Assembly: GCF_007570825.1 (NCBI RefSeq) | Contig: NZ_SUNB01000001.1 | Span: 248,001-312,000, forward strand | DNA from: Pleionea sediminis | GTDB lineage: Bacteria > Pseudomonadota > Gammaproteobacteria > Enterobacterales > Kangiellaceae | Length of the DNA stretch: 64,000 nt | Direction: 5' to 3' | Shown here: piece after piece, positions 41,080 to 50,854 of the stretch | How the letters are laid out: every line of letters begins with the position of its first letter | Numbering within the stretch: position 1 is the stretch's first letter | Position numbers and translations under genes: made by a program | The notes under the pieces: model-generated | The model's input: the letters and a program-made list of their open reading frames with translations, nothing else | What the model was told of the DNA's origin: nothing | Databases searched by the model: none

Positions 41080-42456
41080 TTACACTAACACGCCCAGATC
41101 TTCACAAATGGATAGTGCTGCTTTTCTGCCATCCGCAATTGCTGTCACCACCAAATCTGCGCCGCGAACCATATCTCCACCGGCATACACCTTCGAATTG
41201 GTCGTTCGATAGCCCGAAGCTTCTGAAGCTTTTATTCGATTAGCTTCATCGTAGGCAACTGATTTTTGCTCTAACCAACTTGGAGGCTCGGGACGAAAGC
41301 CATAAGCAACAATAACCGCATCACAATCTAAAATGCTTTCTTTTTTACTCTTGTTATTATCACAAACTAAAGAGATAACATTACCGCTTTCATCACGATT
41401 AATATCAATTGCCTGGTGATACCAAACAAACTCAACGCCCTCTTCAACCGCATGATTGAATTCTTTGCGTGATCCCGGCATGGCTTCTTGATCACGTCGA
41501 TAAACACACATCACTTTTTTGGCGCCCTGACGTGTCGCCGTTCGAACGCAATCCATCGCAGTATCACCACCACCTAACACAGCAACCGTTTTACCTTTTA
41601 AATTGATGTATTGGGCATCATCAACCTGATAGTTATGCAGTTGATTGGTATTACCAATTAAATAATCTAACGCTTTATAAACGCCTTGTGCGTTACCTTC
41701 ACCTAATCCACCGTCTACGGTTTTATAAGCGCCCATACCTAAGAATACAGCATTGTATTCGTTATAAAGAGACTCAAAACTGATATCACTTCCGATATTT
41801 GTATTTAACTTAAATTCAATCCCCATAGACTCAAAAACTTCTCGCCGACGCTCAATAACCTGCTTTTCTAATTTAAACTCAGGAATTCCAAAAGTTAATA
41901 GCCCACCAATTTCTGGATAACGATCATAAACCACTGCTTTAATTCCATTTCTGGCTAGCACATCGGCACAGGCTAAGCCAGCGGGTCCAGCACCGATTAC
42001 AGCAACTTTAAATGGTTGAGCTTTAACATTGGATAAGTCAGGTCGCCAGCCCTGAGCAAATGCCGTATCAGTAATAAACTTTTCAACTTGACCAATGGTT
42101 ACCGCACCAAAATCATTATTTAGCGTGCACGCCATTTCGCACAAACGATCTTGCGGACAAACCCGACCACACACTTCAGGTAAACTATTAGTTTGATGCG
42201 AAAGCTCCGCCGCTTCGATGTACTTTCCTTGTGCTGCTAAATCTAGCCAATCAGGAATATAATTATGGACTGGGCATTTCCATTGGCAATATGGATTACC
42301 GCATGAAATACATCTCGATGACTGCTCTTTTATATTGGGCTGCTTAAACGACTCGTAGATTTCTGCAAAAGATTCTTTTCTGACTTCAATAACTTGTTTA
42401 TCTGGCTCTTGCCGTTTGCAGTCAACAAATTCATATAACTTTCTGTGTTCACCCAT
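41080..42456 (-). CDS. gltD: glutamate synthase small subunit
   Basis: Passes electrons from NADPH through FAD and [4Fe-4S] clusters to the large subunit. The N-terminal cluster cysteines are in SSRCISCGNPYCQWKCPVHN; FAD binds at VIGAGPAGLACADVLAR and NADPH at VLGGGDTAMDCVRTATRQG. Length 458 is normal. It begins 10 bases after gltB on the same strand. Confidence 0.96.
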   Translation of the reverse strand: MGEHRKLYEFVDCKRQEPDKQVIEVRKESFAEIYESFKQPNIKEQSSRCISCGNPYCQWKCPVHNYIPDWLDLAAQGKYIEAAELSHQTNSLPEVCGRVCPQDRLCEMACTLNNDFGAVTIGQVEKFITDTAFAQGWRPDLSNVKAQPFKVAVIGAGPAGLACADVLARNGIKAVVYDRYPEIGGLLTFGIPEFKLEKQVIERRREVFESMGIEFKLNTNIGSDISFESLYNEYNAVFLGMGAYKTVDGGLGEGNAQGVYKALDYLIGNTNQLHNYQVDDAQYINLKGKTVAVLGGGDTAMDCVRTATRQGAKKVMCVYRRDQEAMPGSRKEFNHAVEEGVEFVWYHQAIDINRDESGNVISLVCDNNKSKKESILDCDAVIVAYGFRPEPPSWLEQKSVAYDEANRIKASEASGYRTTNSKVYAGGDMVRGADLVVTAIADGRKAALSICEDLGVLV

Positions 42457-42466
42457 AAATTGACTC

Positions 42467-45400
42467 CTAACCCACTTTCGCCAAAGAAATTAACTTAGCC
42501 TTTTTTTGATGCGACTTTGAATCAGATTGCTTTTTCTTTTTCGGACTGATGTATTTAAAAACACCAATGTAATGCTCAAAACTTTCAAGAATCTGCTGCG
42601 ACCATTCACTTTGAGTAGCTGCCGCATGTTCTTCAATTAAGTGTTTTAAGCGAGCAATCACCGCAGAGTCGTTCACATCAGACAAACGATTGATAGCGAC
42701 AAACTCCGCGTTACAAAAGCTCTCAAAGTCATTTCCCGGATCCATAACAAAGGCTTCGCCACCTGTCATACCTGCAGCAAAATTCCATCCTACAGGGCCC
42801 AGAACAACAACCGTTCCACCAGTCATGTATTCACACCCATGCGCACCGACACCTTCCACTACTGCGTCGCAACCAGAATTTCTGACAGCAAATCTTTCGC
42901 CCGCTTTCCCAGCAGCAAACAACTCTCCACCTGTGGCACCGTACAAACAGGTGTTACCAATTATGGTGTTTCGTCGGCTAACCAAAGTTGAAACGCGCGG
43001 CGTTTTTAAAACAATCCGCCCTCCAGACATTCCTTTACCAACATAATCGTTCGCATCGCCCTCAACCAGTAAATTCAATCCAGGAACATTCCAAACACCA
43101 AATGACTGGCCCGCAGTACCCGTAAAATTCAATTGAACAGGATGACTATCGCACCCATCACGACCATAAGTTTGCGCAATATAGCCACTGAGTCGCGCGC
43201 CTATCGAACGTTGATAATTTTTTACTCGATAACTGAGAGTAATTGGTTTCTTTGCATCGACCGCGGCTTTCGCGTCTTCGAAAATTTGCTCATTTAATAA
43301 ACCTTTATCAAACGAAGGATTTGATTTTTCCACACAATAATTTGGATGCGGATTAACAACAGACGCACTGCTGAGGATCGAACTTAAGTTAATTAACTTA
43401 TGCTTTTCAATGGATGACTCTACTCGCTTTAATAAATGCGTCTTGCCAATAATCTGCTCTAAAGTATCAAAACCCAGAAAAGCTAACCATTCTCTAACTT
43501 CTTCAGCTAAAAACTTAAAGTAATGTTCAACTTTCTCGGGTAATCCATGAAAGTATTTCCTGCGTAGCTCATCATCTTGAGTCGCAACACCCGTTGCACA
43601 ATTGTTTAAATGACAAATTCTTAAATATTTACAGCCTAAAGCCACCATTGGGCCAGTACCAAAACCAAAACTTTCGGCACCAAGAATGGCTCCCTTAATA
43701 ACATCAAGCCCTGTTTTTAATCCACCATCAACTTGCACGGTGACTTTGTGTCTCAATCCATTTTCGACCAGCGCTTGTTGTACTTCTGCTAATCCCAACT
43801 CCCAAGGAGAGCCCGCATATTTAATCGAAGTTAAGGGGCTGGCTCCGGTGCCGCCATCATAACCAGAGATTGTGATCATATCGGCATACGCTTTAGCAAC
43901 ACCTGCTGCAATCGTTCCTACACCAGGTTCAGAGACTAACTTGACCGACACTCGAGCTTTAGGATTTACTTGCTTTAAATCGAAAATGAGTTGCGCCAAA
44001 TCTTCAATCGAATAAATATCATGATGTGGCGGTGGCGAAATTAAGGTAACTCCTTGAACGGAATGCCTCAACTTAGCAATTAAAGCCGTCACTTTATGTC
44101 CCGGTAACTGCCCGCCCTCTCCTGGCTTAGCTCCTTGTGCAACTTTGATTTGCAATACTTCTGCGTTAACCAAGTAATGTGCAGTAACACCAAAACGTCC
44201 CGAAGCGATTTGTTTTATTTTTGAATTTTTTAAACTGGAATAACGCGCTTCATCTTCGCCGCCTTCTCCAGAATTCGATTGTCCACCTAATCGATTCATG
44301 GCGATCGCAAGTGATTCGTGAGCTTCTGGAGAAAGAGCACCAATTGACATTGCTGCTGTATCGAATCGAGGAAACAATTGACTCGCTTTTTCAACATCGC
44401 TTTTTGATAACGGTTCTTTTGCTGGAACAAGCTCAAGTAAGTCACGCAACGCCAATGGAGAGCGTTGATTAACTTGATTCGAAAACGTTTTGTAATCTTC
44501 GTATTTACCGGAGTTTACAGCTTGCTGTAATAATTGAATGACATCGGGATTGTACGCATGTTCTTCACCGCCATATTCGAACTTTAACAAGCCGCCATGC
44601 TGCAGTGGCTTTTGCGGTATTGCCGATCGTTGTTGATGCAGTCGAAATTCTTTCTCCAGCACATCGAAGGTGACACCATCAATGCGTGACGCCATGTTAG
44701 AAAAGCATTCCGTCATAATATCCTGACCAAAACCAAGCGCTTCAAACAACTGCGCCCCTCGATAACTGGCCATCGTCGAAATCCCCATTTTCGAAAGAAT
44801 TTTTCTTAGGCCATATTCCATCCCAGTTTTATACTTTTGTACTGCAACACTAAGAGATTCAGAATCCGACTCGATTTCCGCAATGGTTTGATAGGCTAGA
44901 TAGGGATAAACAGCCGTTGCGCCTAATCCACACAGCACAGCGACATGATGGGGATCACGAGCATATCCTGTAGCAACCAATAAGTTACAATCACAACGCA
45001 ACCCTTCTTCAATCATCGCGTTATGAATTGCTCCTACCACTAGTGAAGCATGAATAGGAACTTCATCGGCTTCCAAGTTTTGATCCGACAAACACAAAAT
45101 AACGACACCATCGCTAACCAATTGCAACGCTAATGAACGAATGCGAGCAATAGCTTCTGCTAATGTTTCGTCTTTTAACAGCGCGAGTTTAACGACCGAT
45201 TGACGATAATGCTTTCCTTTCAATGTCATCAATTGTTGAAACTCACTACGCATTAACACTGGACTGTCTAAAACAACACGATAAGCATGACCCGAAGTTT
45301 CTTGAAACACATTGTATTCAGCACCAATGCAAGTTTCCAAACTCATACTGGCTTTTTCTCGCAATGGATCAATAGGTGGATTTGTTACCTGAGCAAATTG

Positions 45401-46924
45401 CTGACGGAAATAATCGAATAAATTACGGTGCTGACTCGATAAAACAGCGACAGGAGTATCATCACCCATCGAACCGGTTGCTTCAATGCCTTGCTGATAC
45501 AAACTTTTAATAACGGTATTTTTTTCTTCAATAGAAAGAGCAAACAGTTTTTGATTGTATCTGAGTGATTCTTTAGCAATCTCATCCGACTCTGCCGTAG
45601 TAGTATTGGCTAGCGTTAAAGTATGTTCCTCTAACCAGGCTCGATACGGATGCCGGGTTTTTAACTCGTCATCAATCTCACGACTTTTCCATATTTTTCC
45701 GCGCTGGGTATCAATCGCAAATAATTCTCCGGGACCAACACGCCCTTTTTCAATGACATCCGCTTCATCATAATCCCAAACACCAACCTCAGAAGCCAAC
45801 GTAATAATATTATCTTTCGTCATGACATATCGCGCTGGACGCAACCCATTACGATCCAAAGTACACGCCACATGACGGCCGTTTGTCATAACGATACCAG
45901 CAGGACCATCCCAAGGTTCAAGGTGCATCGAATTAAATTCATAGAATGCACGTAATTCAGGATCCATTCCTGGTAGATTTTGCCATGCAGGTGGAATTAA
46001 TAGTCGTAACGCGCGGAAAATATCCATTCCACCAGCAAGAAAAACTTCTAACATATTATCCAGTGAAGAAGAGTCAGACCCCGTCTGATTAACTAACGGA
46101 GAAATCTCTTTCAAATCGGGAAGTAACGGCGTGACAAATTTGCTGGTTCTTGCTTTCGACCAATTACGATTACCAGAAATAGTATTTATCTCTCCATTGT
46201 GCGCTAAAAATCGAAACGGTTGCGCGTATTTCCATTGCGGTAAAGTGTTGGTGGAAAATCTTTGGTGAAATAAACAGATAGCACTTTGAAAATCACTCGA
46301 CTGGAGATCCAGGTAAAACTGCGATAGATACCTTGGCATTACTAGAGCTTTGTACACCATCACCATCGATGACAATGAAGAAACGTAATAATCAGGGCAA
46401 TTCAGCTCTCTCTGAATTCGCCAAGCAGCTCGACGTCGTGCAATAAACAAACGTCGCTCCATGTCGTACTTGCTCCAACCTGGCATCCCTTGAACGAAAA
46501 CTTGTTCAATTTTGGGCATACTGGTTAGAGCAACTTCACCACAAACACTGGTATCGACAGGCACTGTACGCCAACCAATAATCGTTAAAGTTTCTCGCCG
46601 AATTTCTTGCTCAAGCATTTGACGACACTGACTGGCCACTTGATCATCTTTGCTCAAAAACACCATGCCAACAGCAAAGTTCTTACCCAGTTTCATACCT
46701 GATTCTTCGGCAACTCGACGTAGGTAAGCTTCTGGCTTTTGTACTAATAATCCACACCCATCGCCAGAAACGCCATCGGTGGCAACGGCGCCTCGATGAG
46801 TCATACGATTCAGTGCGTCTAACGCGGTCTCCACCAATTGATGACTGGCTTCGCCGTGTGTATGTGCAATCATGCCGAAGCCGCAATTATCTTTGGCTTG
46901 GCTATGGTGATAAAGCTTATTCAT
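42467..46924 (-). CDS. gltB: glutamate synthase large subunit
   Basis: Makes two glutamates from glutamine and 2-oxoglutarate, the second step of ammonia assimilation. The mature enzyme begins at Cys14 in KDNCGFGMIAH, the N-terminal amidotransferase nucleophile released by removing a short propeptide. The synthase domain has GGEDEARYSSLKNSKIKQIA and the FMN region with MITISGYDGGTGASPLTSIK; the C-terminal GXGXG beta-helix has GKGMSGGRIVLKTP. Length 1485 is normal. The 412-base upstream region is shared with a divergent gene. Confidence 0.97.
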   Translation of the reverse strand: MNKLYHHSQAKDNCGFGMIAHTHGEASHQLVETALDALNRMTHRGAVATDGVSGDGCGLLVQKPEAYLRRVAEESGMKLGKNFAVGMVFLSKDDQVASQCRQMLEQEIRRETLTIIGWRTVPVDTSVCGEVALTSMPKIEQVFVQGMPGWSKYDMERRLFIARRRAAWRIQRELNCPDYYVSSLSSMVMVYKALVMPRYLSQFYLDLQSSDFQSAICLFHQRFSTNTLPQWKYAQPFRFLAHNGEINTISGNRNWSKARTSKFVTPLLPDLKEISPLVNQTGSDSSSLDNMLEVFLAGGMDIFRALRLLIPPAWQNLPGMDPELRAFYEFNSMHLEPWDGPAGIVMTNGRHVACTLDRNGLRPARYVMTKDNIITLASEVGVWDYDEADVIEKGRVGPGELFAIDTQRGKIWKSREIDDELKTRHPYRAWLEEHTLTLANTTTAESDEIAKESLRYNQKLFALSIEEKNTVIKSLYQQGIEATGSMGDDTPVAVLSSQHRNLFDYFRQQFAQVTNPPIDPLREKASMSLETCIGAEYNVFQETSGHAYRVVLDSPVLMRSEFQQLMTLKGKHYRQSVVKLALLKDETLAEAIARIRSLALQLVSDGVVILCLSDQNLEADEVPIHASLVVGAIHNAMIEEGLRCDCNLLVATGYARDPHHVAVLCGLGATAVYPYLAYQTIAEIESDSESLSVAVQKYKTGMEYGLRKILSKMGISTMASYRGAQLFEALGFGQDIMTECFSNMASRIDGVTFDVLEKEFRLHQQRSAIPQKPLQHGGLLKFEYGGEEHAYNPDVIQLLQQAVNSGKYEDYKTFSNQVNQRSPLALRDLLELVPAKEPLSKSDVEKASQLFPRFDTAAMSIGALSPEAHESLAIAMNRLGGQSNSGEGGEDEARYSSLKNSKIKQIASGRFGVTAHYLVNAEVLQIKVAQGAKPGEGGQLPGHKVTALIAKLRHSVQGVTLISPPPHHDIYSIEDLAQLIFDLKQVNPKARVSVKLVSEPGVGTIAAGVAKAYADMITISGYDGGTGASPLTSIKYAGSPWELGLAEVQQALVENGLRHKVTVQVDGGLKTGLDVIKGAILGAESFGFGTGPMVALGCKYLRICHLNNCATGVATQDDELRRKYFHGLPEKVEHYFKFLAEEVREWLAFLGFDTLEQIIGKTHLLKRVESSIEKHKLINLSSILSSASVVNPHPNYCVEKSNPSFDKGLLNEQIFEDAKAAVDAKKPITLSYRVKNYQRSIGARLSGYIAQTYGRDGCDSHPVQLNFTGTAGQSFGVWNVPGLNLLVEGDANDYVGKGMSGGRIVLKTPRVSTLVSRRNTIIGNTCLYGATGGELFAAGKAGERFAVRNSGCDAVVEGVGAHGCEYMTGGTVVVLGPVGWNFAAGMTGGEAFVMDPGNDFESFCNAEFVAINRLSDVNDSAVIARLKHLIEEHAAATQSEWSQQILESFEHYIGVFKYISPKKKKQSDSKSHQKKAKLISLAKVG

Positions 46925-47336
46925 GGCCCATCCTTTTCTTTATCGTGAATTATTCAGACGGTACGAATGGTCTTCCCAGAGTGGTGCTGCATAGCAACAA
47001 CAAACTAGCATACACTGGATATTTAGGCATTGCAAAACTCAAACATGTAATTTTATTACATAATAACTGTCGTAAATGAAGATGCAAAGCACGTAAAAAC
47101 ACTAGCTTTCAAACATTTAAAACAAAATCAAAGCAATTACCCTCTTTAATTCAATAGGTTATTGGATATTATAAACACCGTAACAGGCTACCACCTCATC
47201 TCATTTTTGTAATATCCTTACACTCCATATGTATTTTTATGCACAAGCCATTCAAAAATATTCATAAACATCTCAAAATAAATGTTCATCGCTATCTTTA
47301 TTAAATATGCAGAGCTAGCCGTCGATAACAATAACT
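46925..47336. other. divergent intergenic region upstream of gltB
   Basis: AT-rich, with no ORF and no clear terminator. On the minus strand TTGCAA, 17 bases and TATGCT could form a sigma-70 promoter for gltB about 85-115 bases upstream of the ATG; each box matches the consensus in four of six positions. It is wide enough to hold Lrp-type or nitrogen-regulator sites, but I recognise none. Confidence 0.3.
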
Positions 47337-47363
47337 GTGAGGAAAAAATTAAGGTTGAGCAAT

Positions 47364-48518
47364 ATGCCAGGTGCAGGTTGGAAATACAGTTTGATAATGA
47401 GTCTTTATTTTGTTGGTTTTTGCCTTAGTTCTTCGGCAACAACACTTCGTCAACCACCCCATTTGACTGGCGAGACAACGCGAAATTACAGCCATATTCA
47501 TTGGCAAAACTCCCCAGGGCCCGGCATACCCATTCGTTTATTGCCTTCAGTCAACGCAACCGGGAAAGCCAGCTACTCCACTCAAAACTTAAGTGGCAAA
47601 AGCCATAACAGTGAAGTCCGCACAATTCCCGATGCACTCGATAGCCTCATTTACCAACTCGTTAAGAATACCCACTTTCTCAACCCGACCATAGCAACCG
47701 AACCGACTCAGTATTCTTTACAATTTCATTTACGACAATTCGATACACTCTATGCTCCGGGAGATAGAAATCATTTACTCAATTTAGGATTCGCACATAT
47801 CGACCGCGCCTGGAGTCAATTAAACGGCGATAACAAACCCTCAGTCGTTAAATTAATTGCTGTCATTTATGATGAAGACTTTATCCCCGTTCTCGAAGTG
47901 CCAATCTCGGCGAAACTACTACCTTGCCAACGCAGTGGTAATGTAATGACATTTTCGCCCGTTACACCACAACAGTTTCTAAACGGTTTTGCGACCACCA
48001 CAACCGGGCAGGCATTTATTGCAGCAGTGAATCGGGCATTACAAGAAGTCGCTTCTCATTTTGGCGACCTACCGATAGTCGGTAAAGTTGTTAAAGTTGA
48101 GCAAAATGATATATACATCAATATCGGAGAAGGTGTTGTTTACCCCAATGAAGAGCTCGACCTGATTTATCAATCGGACAACTCCTTCAATTACGTTGTG
48201 GGAAGACTCGCTGTAGAAGAAACCTGGCCCAACATGTCTCTTGTGCATTCACTCGACGTCCCTTCTTCCAACGTTCTTGCTGGAGACAGTATTGAACTAA
48301 AAAAGCAGGCATCAAAACCAAAACTCAGAAGCGTTGCCGGAAAGCCTATTATTTGTAGCAAAGTGGAAAAACAAGCCGAGCAAAGAGCGGAGCTGGAAAA
48401 TAAATCCAACAAGGAGAATGCGCTAACGAAGGAAACATCAATGCAAGAGGCTGCAACAAATAACCCGAGCCGTAAAAATACTTCCAATAATCATTGGGCT
48501 TGGAAAACTGAAGAATAG
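47364..48518 (+). CDS. secreted protein of unknown function
   Basis: About 384 residues from the ATG chosen here; a GTG nine codons upstream (47337) keeps the frame open but has no ribosome site, whereas TAAGG lies nine bases before this ATG. The N-terminus MPGAGWKYSLIMSLYFVGFC with LSSSA is a signal peptide. The middle contains two cysteines (PCQRSG and PIICSK). The segment VGKVVKVEQNDIYINIGEG followed by NEELDLIYQ and VGRLAVEETW looks like the small beta domain at the end of FlgT and related proteins, so it may be a periplasmic or outer-membrane-associated protein. The C-terminal 60 residues are charged and low in complexity. No flagellar gene is nearby. Confidence 0.7.
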   Translation: MPGAGWKYSLIMSLYFVGFCLSSSATTLRQPPHLTGETTRNYSHIHWQNSPGPGIPIRLLPSVNATGKASYSTQNLSGKSHNSEVRTIPDALDSLIYQLVKNTHFLNPTIATEPTQYSLQFHLRQFDTLYAPGDRNHLLNLGFAHIDRAWSQLNGDNKPSVVKLIAVIYDEDFIPVLEVPISAKLLPCQRSGNVMTFSPVTPQQFLNGFATTTTGQAFIAAVNRALQEVASHFGDLPIVGKVVKVEQNDIYINIGEGVVYPNEELDLIYQSDNSFNYVVGRLAVEETWPNMSLVHSLDVPSSNVLAGDSIELKKQASKPKLRSVAGKPIICSKVEKQAEQRAELENKSNKENALTKETSMQEAATNNPSRKNTSNNHWAWKTEE

Positions 48519-48606
48519 GCAAGCCGTTTCAACAGGTGACTTGAGTTAAGTTATCTGTTCAAGGTAATCTCGATCTATCTTCATTTATTAAAAAGCGATC
48601 TGTTAG

Positions 48607-49506
48607 GTGAAAAGAAAAAATCGACGTCAGGTACTGAGCGAATATTCCACACTTCCCACTTCTCGAGATATGGTTGGAGAAGCCAAGCAATGTGAAGACA
48701 CACCGCAAACTTGCTCCGACTCCTATCGCCTGGCCTTTGATGACCCTGACTTTCTACTTAAAGATGAGCAACGTTCTGTTCGCCTAATGTTGGAATGGCA
48801 AAAACCAGAACAAATACTTCTCGACAACAACATCAAAGCGACCTGGGTTGTTTTCGGTAGCGCACGCATTCTTGAACACCAACACCTCATCGATCAAAAA
48901 AGCTCGCTAGAGAATCAGATTAAACAAAACCCCAACGATGAAAATTTACAAAATAAGCTTAAAGCAGCAGAGTCGCTGCTCGATAAACAGCATTTTTACA
49001 ATGAATGCGTTCGTCTGACCTCTTTACTGGCAAAAACCAAGCAAACGGGAATTGAGGCAACGGTTATTACCGGTGGTGGCCCTGGTATTATGGAAGCAGC
49101 CAACCGAGGAGCCCACCAAGCAGGCAAAGACAGTATTGGTCTGAATATTGTTTTACCTCGAGAACAGCAGCCTAATCGATTCATATCACCTGAGTATTGC
49201 TTCCAATTTCACTACTTCGCTATTCGAAAAATGCACTTTCTTGTGCGTGCAAAAGCGCTATTTGCCTTTCCCGGTGGGTTTGGCACACTCGACGAAATAA
49301 TGGAAACACTAACGCTCATCCAAACAGGAAGAATAAAACGATTTCCCATCTTTTTGTTTGGCCGACAGTTCTGGAACAAAATCATAAATTTCGAAGCATT
49401 AGCCGATGAAGGAATGATCTCTTACTCCGATCTTGAACTCTTTCACTACGTTGAGTCATCGGAAGAAGCCATCGAAATAATAAAAGCCTTCTATCACAAT
49501 TCATAG
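48607..49506 (+). CDS. LOG-family nucleotide phosphoribohydrolase (TIGR00730-like)
   Basis: A Rossmann-fold enzyme of 299 residues. The LOG hallmarks are both present: GGGPGIMEAANRGAHQAG and PGGFGTLDEIMETLTLIQTG. Family members cleave nucleoside 5'-monophosphates (cytokinin ribotides or AMP/GMP) at the N-glycosidic bond. The preceding segment SYRLAFDDPDFLLKDEQRSV is typical of the longer bacterial branch. The start is a GTG with only a weak ribosome site; an ATG at codon 22 is an alternative. Confidence 0.88.
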   Translation: MKRKNRRQVLSEYSTLPTSRDMVGEAKQCEDTPQTCSDSYRLAFDDPDFLLKDEQRSVRLMLEWQKPEQILLDNNIKATWVVFGSARILEHQHLIDQKSSLENQIKQNPNDENLQNKLKAAESLLDKQHFYNECVRLTSLLAKTKQTGIEATVITGGGPGIMEAANRGAHQAGKDSIGLNIVLPREQQPNRFISPEYCFQFHYFAIRKMHFLVRAKALFAFPGGFGTLDEIMETLTLIQTGRIKRFPIFLFGRQFWNKIINFEALADEGMISYSDLELFHYVESSEEAIEIIKAFYHNS

Positions 49507-49618
49507 TTTTGACAACGCGAATAAGGAAGTTTCTTTTCTTGAGACTGGAAATTTTCTATCAAATGGGCACAATAAGCGTCTAAATATTATCGAGAATAAA
49601 AAGTACGAGGAACATCGG

Positions 49619-50263
49619 GTGCCAGAGGTTATCGAATTACCAGAAAATAATCTGTTTAATGTGTTTAATATCTTGTTATTAGAAAACAAGCATCGACTAG
49701 TTAAACAACTGAAAGAGTGCTACGAACCTAACGTACATGGACACAAAACATGGGCATCGAGCTTTCTACTGATGGACTACTTTCAAACCCATCGCGTCAT
49801 AAAATCAACCAGCCAAGTATTAGAACTAGGTTGTGGCTGGGGAGCCGCATCGATTTACTGTGCAAAAAATGGCGCAAAAGAAGTGACTGGGCTCGATATC
49901 GATGAAAACGTATTTCCTTACCTGAAGACGCAAGCCGCACTAAACGGTGTGGATGTAAAGTGTAAAACAAAATCATACGATAAGCTTACAGCAAAACAGC
50001 TGGACCATTACAATTTGATCATGGGCGGTGATATCTGTTTTTGGGACGAGCTCGCTCAAATGCTAGAAAAAATGATTCGCCGGGCTTTGAAAAGTGGTGT
50101 TAAACGCATCGTTTTAGCAGACCCTGGCCGTTCACCATTCTTGGAGCTCGCCGAACGTTGCACCGAATTTGCAAAAGCCTCTCTGACAGAGTGGTATGTC
50201 TGTGACCCAGATTATTACGAAGGCTTTATTCTTGATATAAAACCTAAAAAAACAAAAAGCTAA
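49619..50263 (+). CDS. class I SAM-dependent methyltransferase (ETFB-lysine type)
   Basis: A 214-residue enzyme with the SAM-binding motif VLELGCGWGAASIYCAKNG and motif II GLDIDEN. The later segments LIMGGDICFWDE and VLADPGRSPFLELAE match the METTL20/EEF1AKMT-type protein lysine methyltransferase group, so a protein substrate is possible. It starts with GTG. It is convergent with the next gene and the two frames overlap tail to tail by 20 bases. Confidence 0.82.
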   Translation: MPEVIELPENNLFNVFNILLLENKHRLVKQLKECYEPNVHGHKTWASSFLLMDYFQTHRVIKSTSQVLELGCGWGAASIYCAKNGAKEVTGLDIDENVFPYLKTQAALNGVDVKCKTKSYDKLTAKQLDHYNLIMGGDICFWDELAQMLEKMIRRALKSGVKRIVLADPGRSPFLELAERCTEFAKASLTEWYVCDPDYYEGFILDIKPKKTKS

Positions 50264-50717
50264 TACGCCCAAAAAAAGGATCGTTCTTTGTCTTTTGCGA
50301 AGAGCGATCTTGTTCCCAAGGTAAAGTATTCTCAAGAAGAAAAATATTGTCCGTCAGAAGTTGAAACCTCTCCATTACTGATTGTTTTTCGATATCAATA
50401 TAGTCGGCTAACCGGTGGTATTTTTTACTACGCCTCAGTAAGGTTAGCTTTTTCAAACATAATCGATGGAAATATTCTGCAACCTGTCTTTGGCCATTTC
50501 TTTCAGCACAATAGGCTGCATTTTGGCAACCCAAAACAAAGCACCGAATTAATGTCGCCAGATTTCGTTTAGGTGGACAATTGAGGCATTCCGTTAACCC
50601 ATCAACTGACTTTTCAAAGGCCAATTGGGCGGCGACGTAATTATTATCATGACAAAATTGATTGCCTCGGAGTGTAAATTGCTCCCACAATTTCAGTACA
50701 GCTTCCGTAGATTTCAT
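50244..50717 (-). CDS. small Fur-box-preceded helical protein of unknown function
   Basis: A 157-residue soluble protein, mostly helical, with a TPR-like pattern (LRGNQFCHDNNYVAAQLAFE; CQNAAYCAERNGQRQVAEYF) and six cysteines, including CLNCPP. No signal or membrane segment. A near-consensus Fur box sits 17 bases before the ATG, so the gene is likely turned on in iron shortage. The reading frame continues through an intrinsic terminator hairpin near its end, so the last residues (PFFGRISFLFF) may be an extension. I do not recognise the family; a role in iron handling is inference from the Fur box. Confidence 0.75.
   Translation of the reverse strand: MKSTEAVLKLWEQFTLRGNQFCHDNNYVAAQLAFEKSVDGLTECLNCPPKRNLATLIRCFVLGCQNAAYCAERNGQRQVAEYFHRLCLKKLTLLRRSKKYHRLADYIDIEKQSVMERFQLLTDNIFLLENTLPWEQDRSSQKTKNDPFFGRISFLFF
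50271..50309 (-). terminator. intrinsic terminator inside the end of the Fur-box gene
   Basis: On the minus strand a 12-bp near-perfect stem (right arm 50298-50309, left arm 50279-50290, one G-T pair) with a 7-base loop is followed by CCTTTTTTT (50271-50279). It lies before the stop codon of the gene, which ends at 50244. Confidence 0.7.
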
Positions 50718-50733
50718 ATTACCGCCCTATAAT

Positions 50734-50752
50734 GTTAACGATTATCATTATC
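50734..50752 (-). promoter_or_regulatory. Fur box upstream of the 157-residue gene
   Basis: On the minus strand the 19 bases GATAATGATAATCGTTAAC match the Fur consensus GATAATGATAATCATTATC in 17 positions. It is centred about 26 bases before the ATG, so Fur-Fe2+ binding here would block transcription. Confidence 0.85.
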
Positions 50753-50801
50753 ATTTAAAGAAAAGAGCTTGTCAACAATTTGAAGTGAGCTAAAGACACC
50801 C

Positions 50802-50828
50802 AAAAAAAAAGCCCAGATTAACTGGGCT
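50802..50828 (-). terminator. intrinsic terminator after the FimV-like gene
   Basis: A 7-bp stem AGCCCAG (50810-50816) and CTGGGCT (50822-50828) with a 5-base loop is followed on the minus strand by an eight-T run (complement of 50802-50809). It lies 27 bases after the stop at 50855. Confidence 0.9.
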
Positions 50829-50854
50829 AGGAGCTTTTTAGTTACCAACTAAAT

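Noticed and set aside
47337-47363. GTG start nine codons upstream for the secreted protein
   Set aside because: No ribosome site is present, while TAAGG is well placed for the ATG at 47364.
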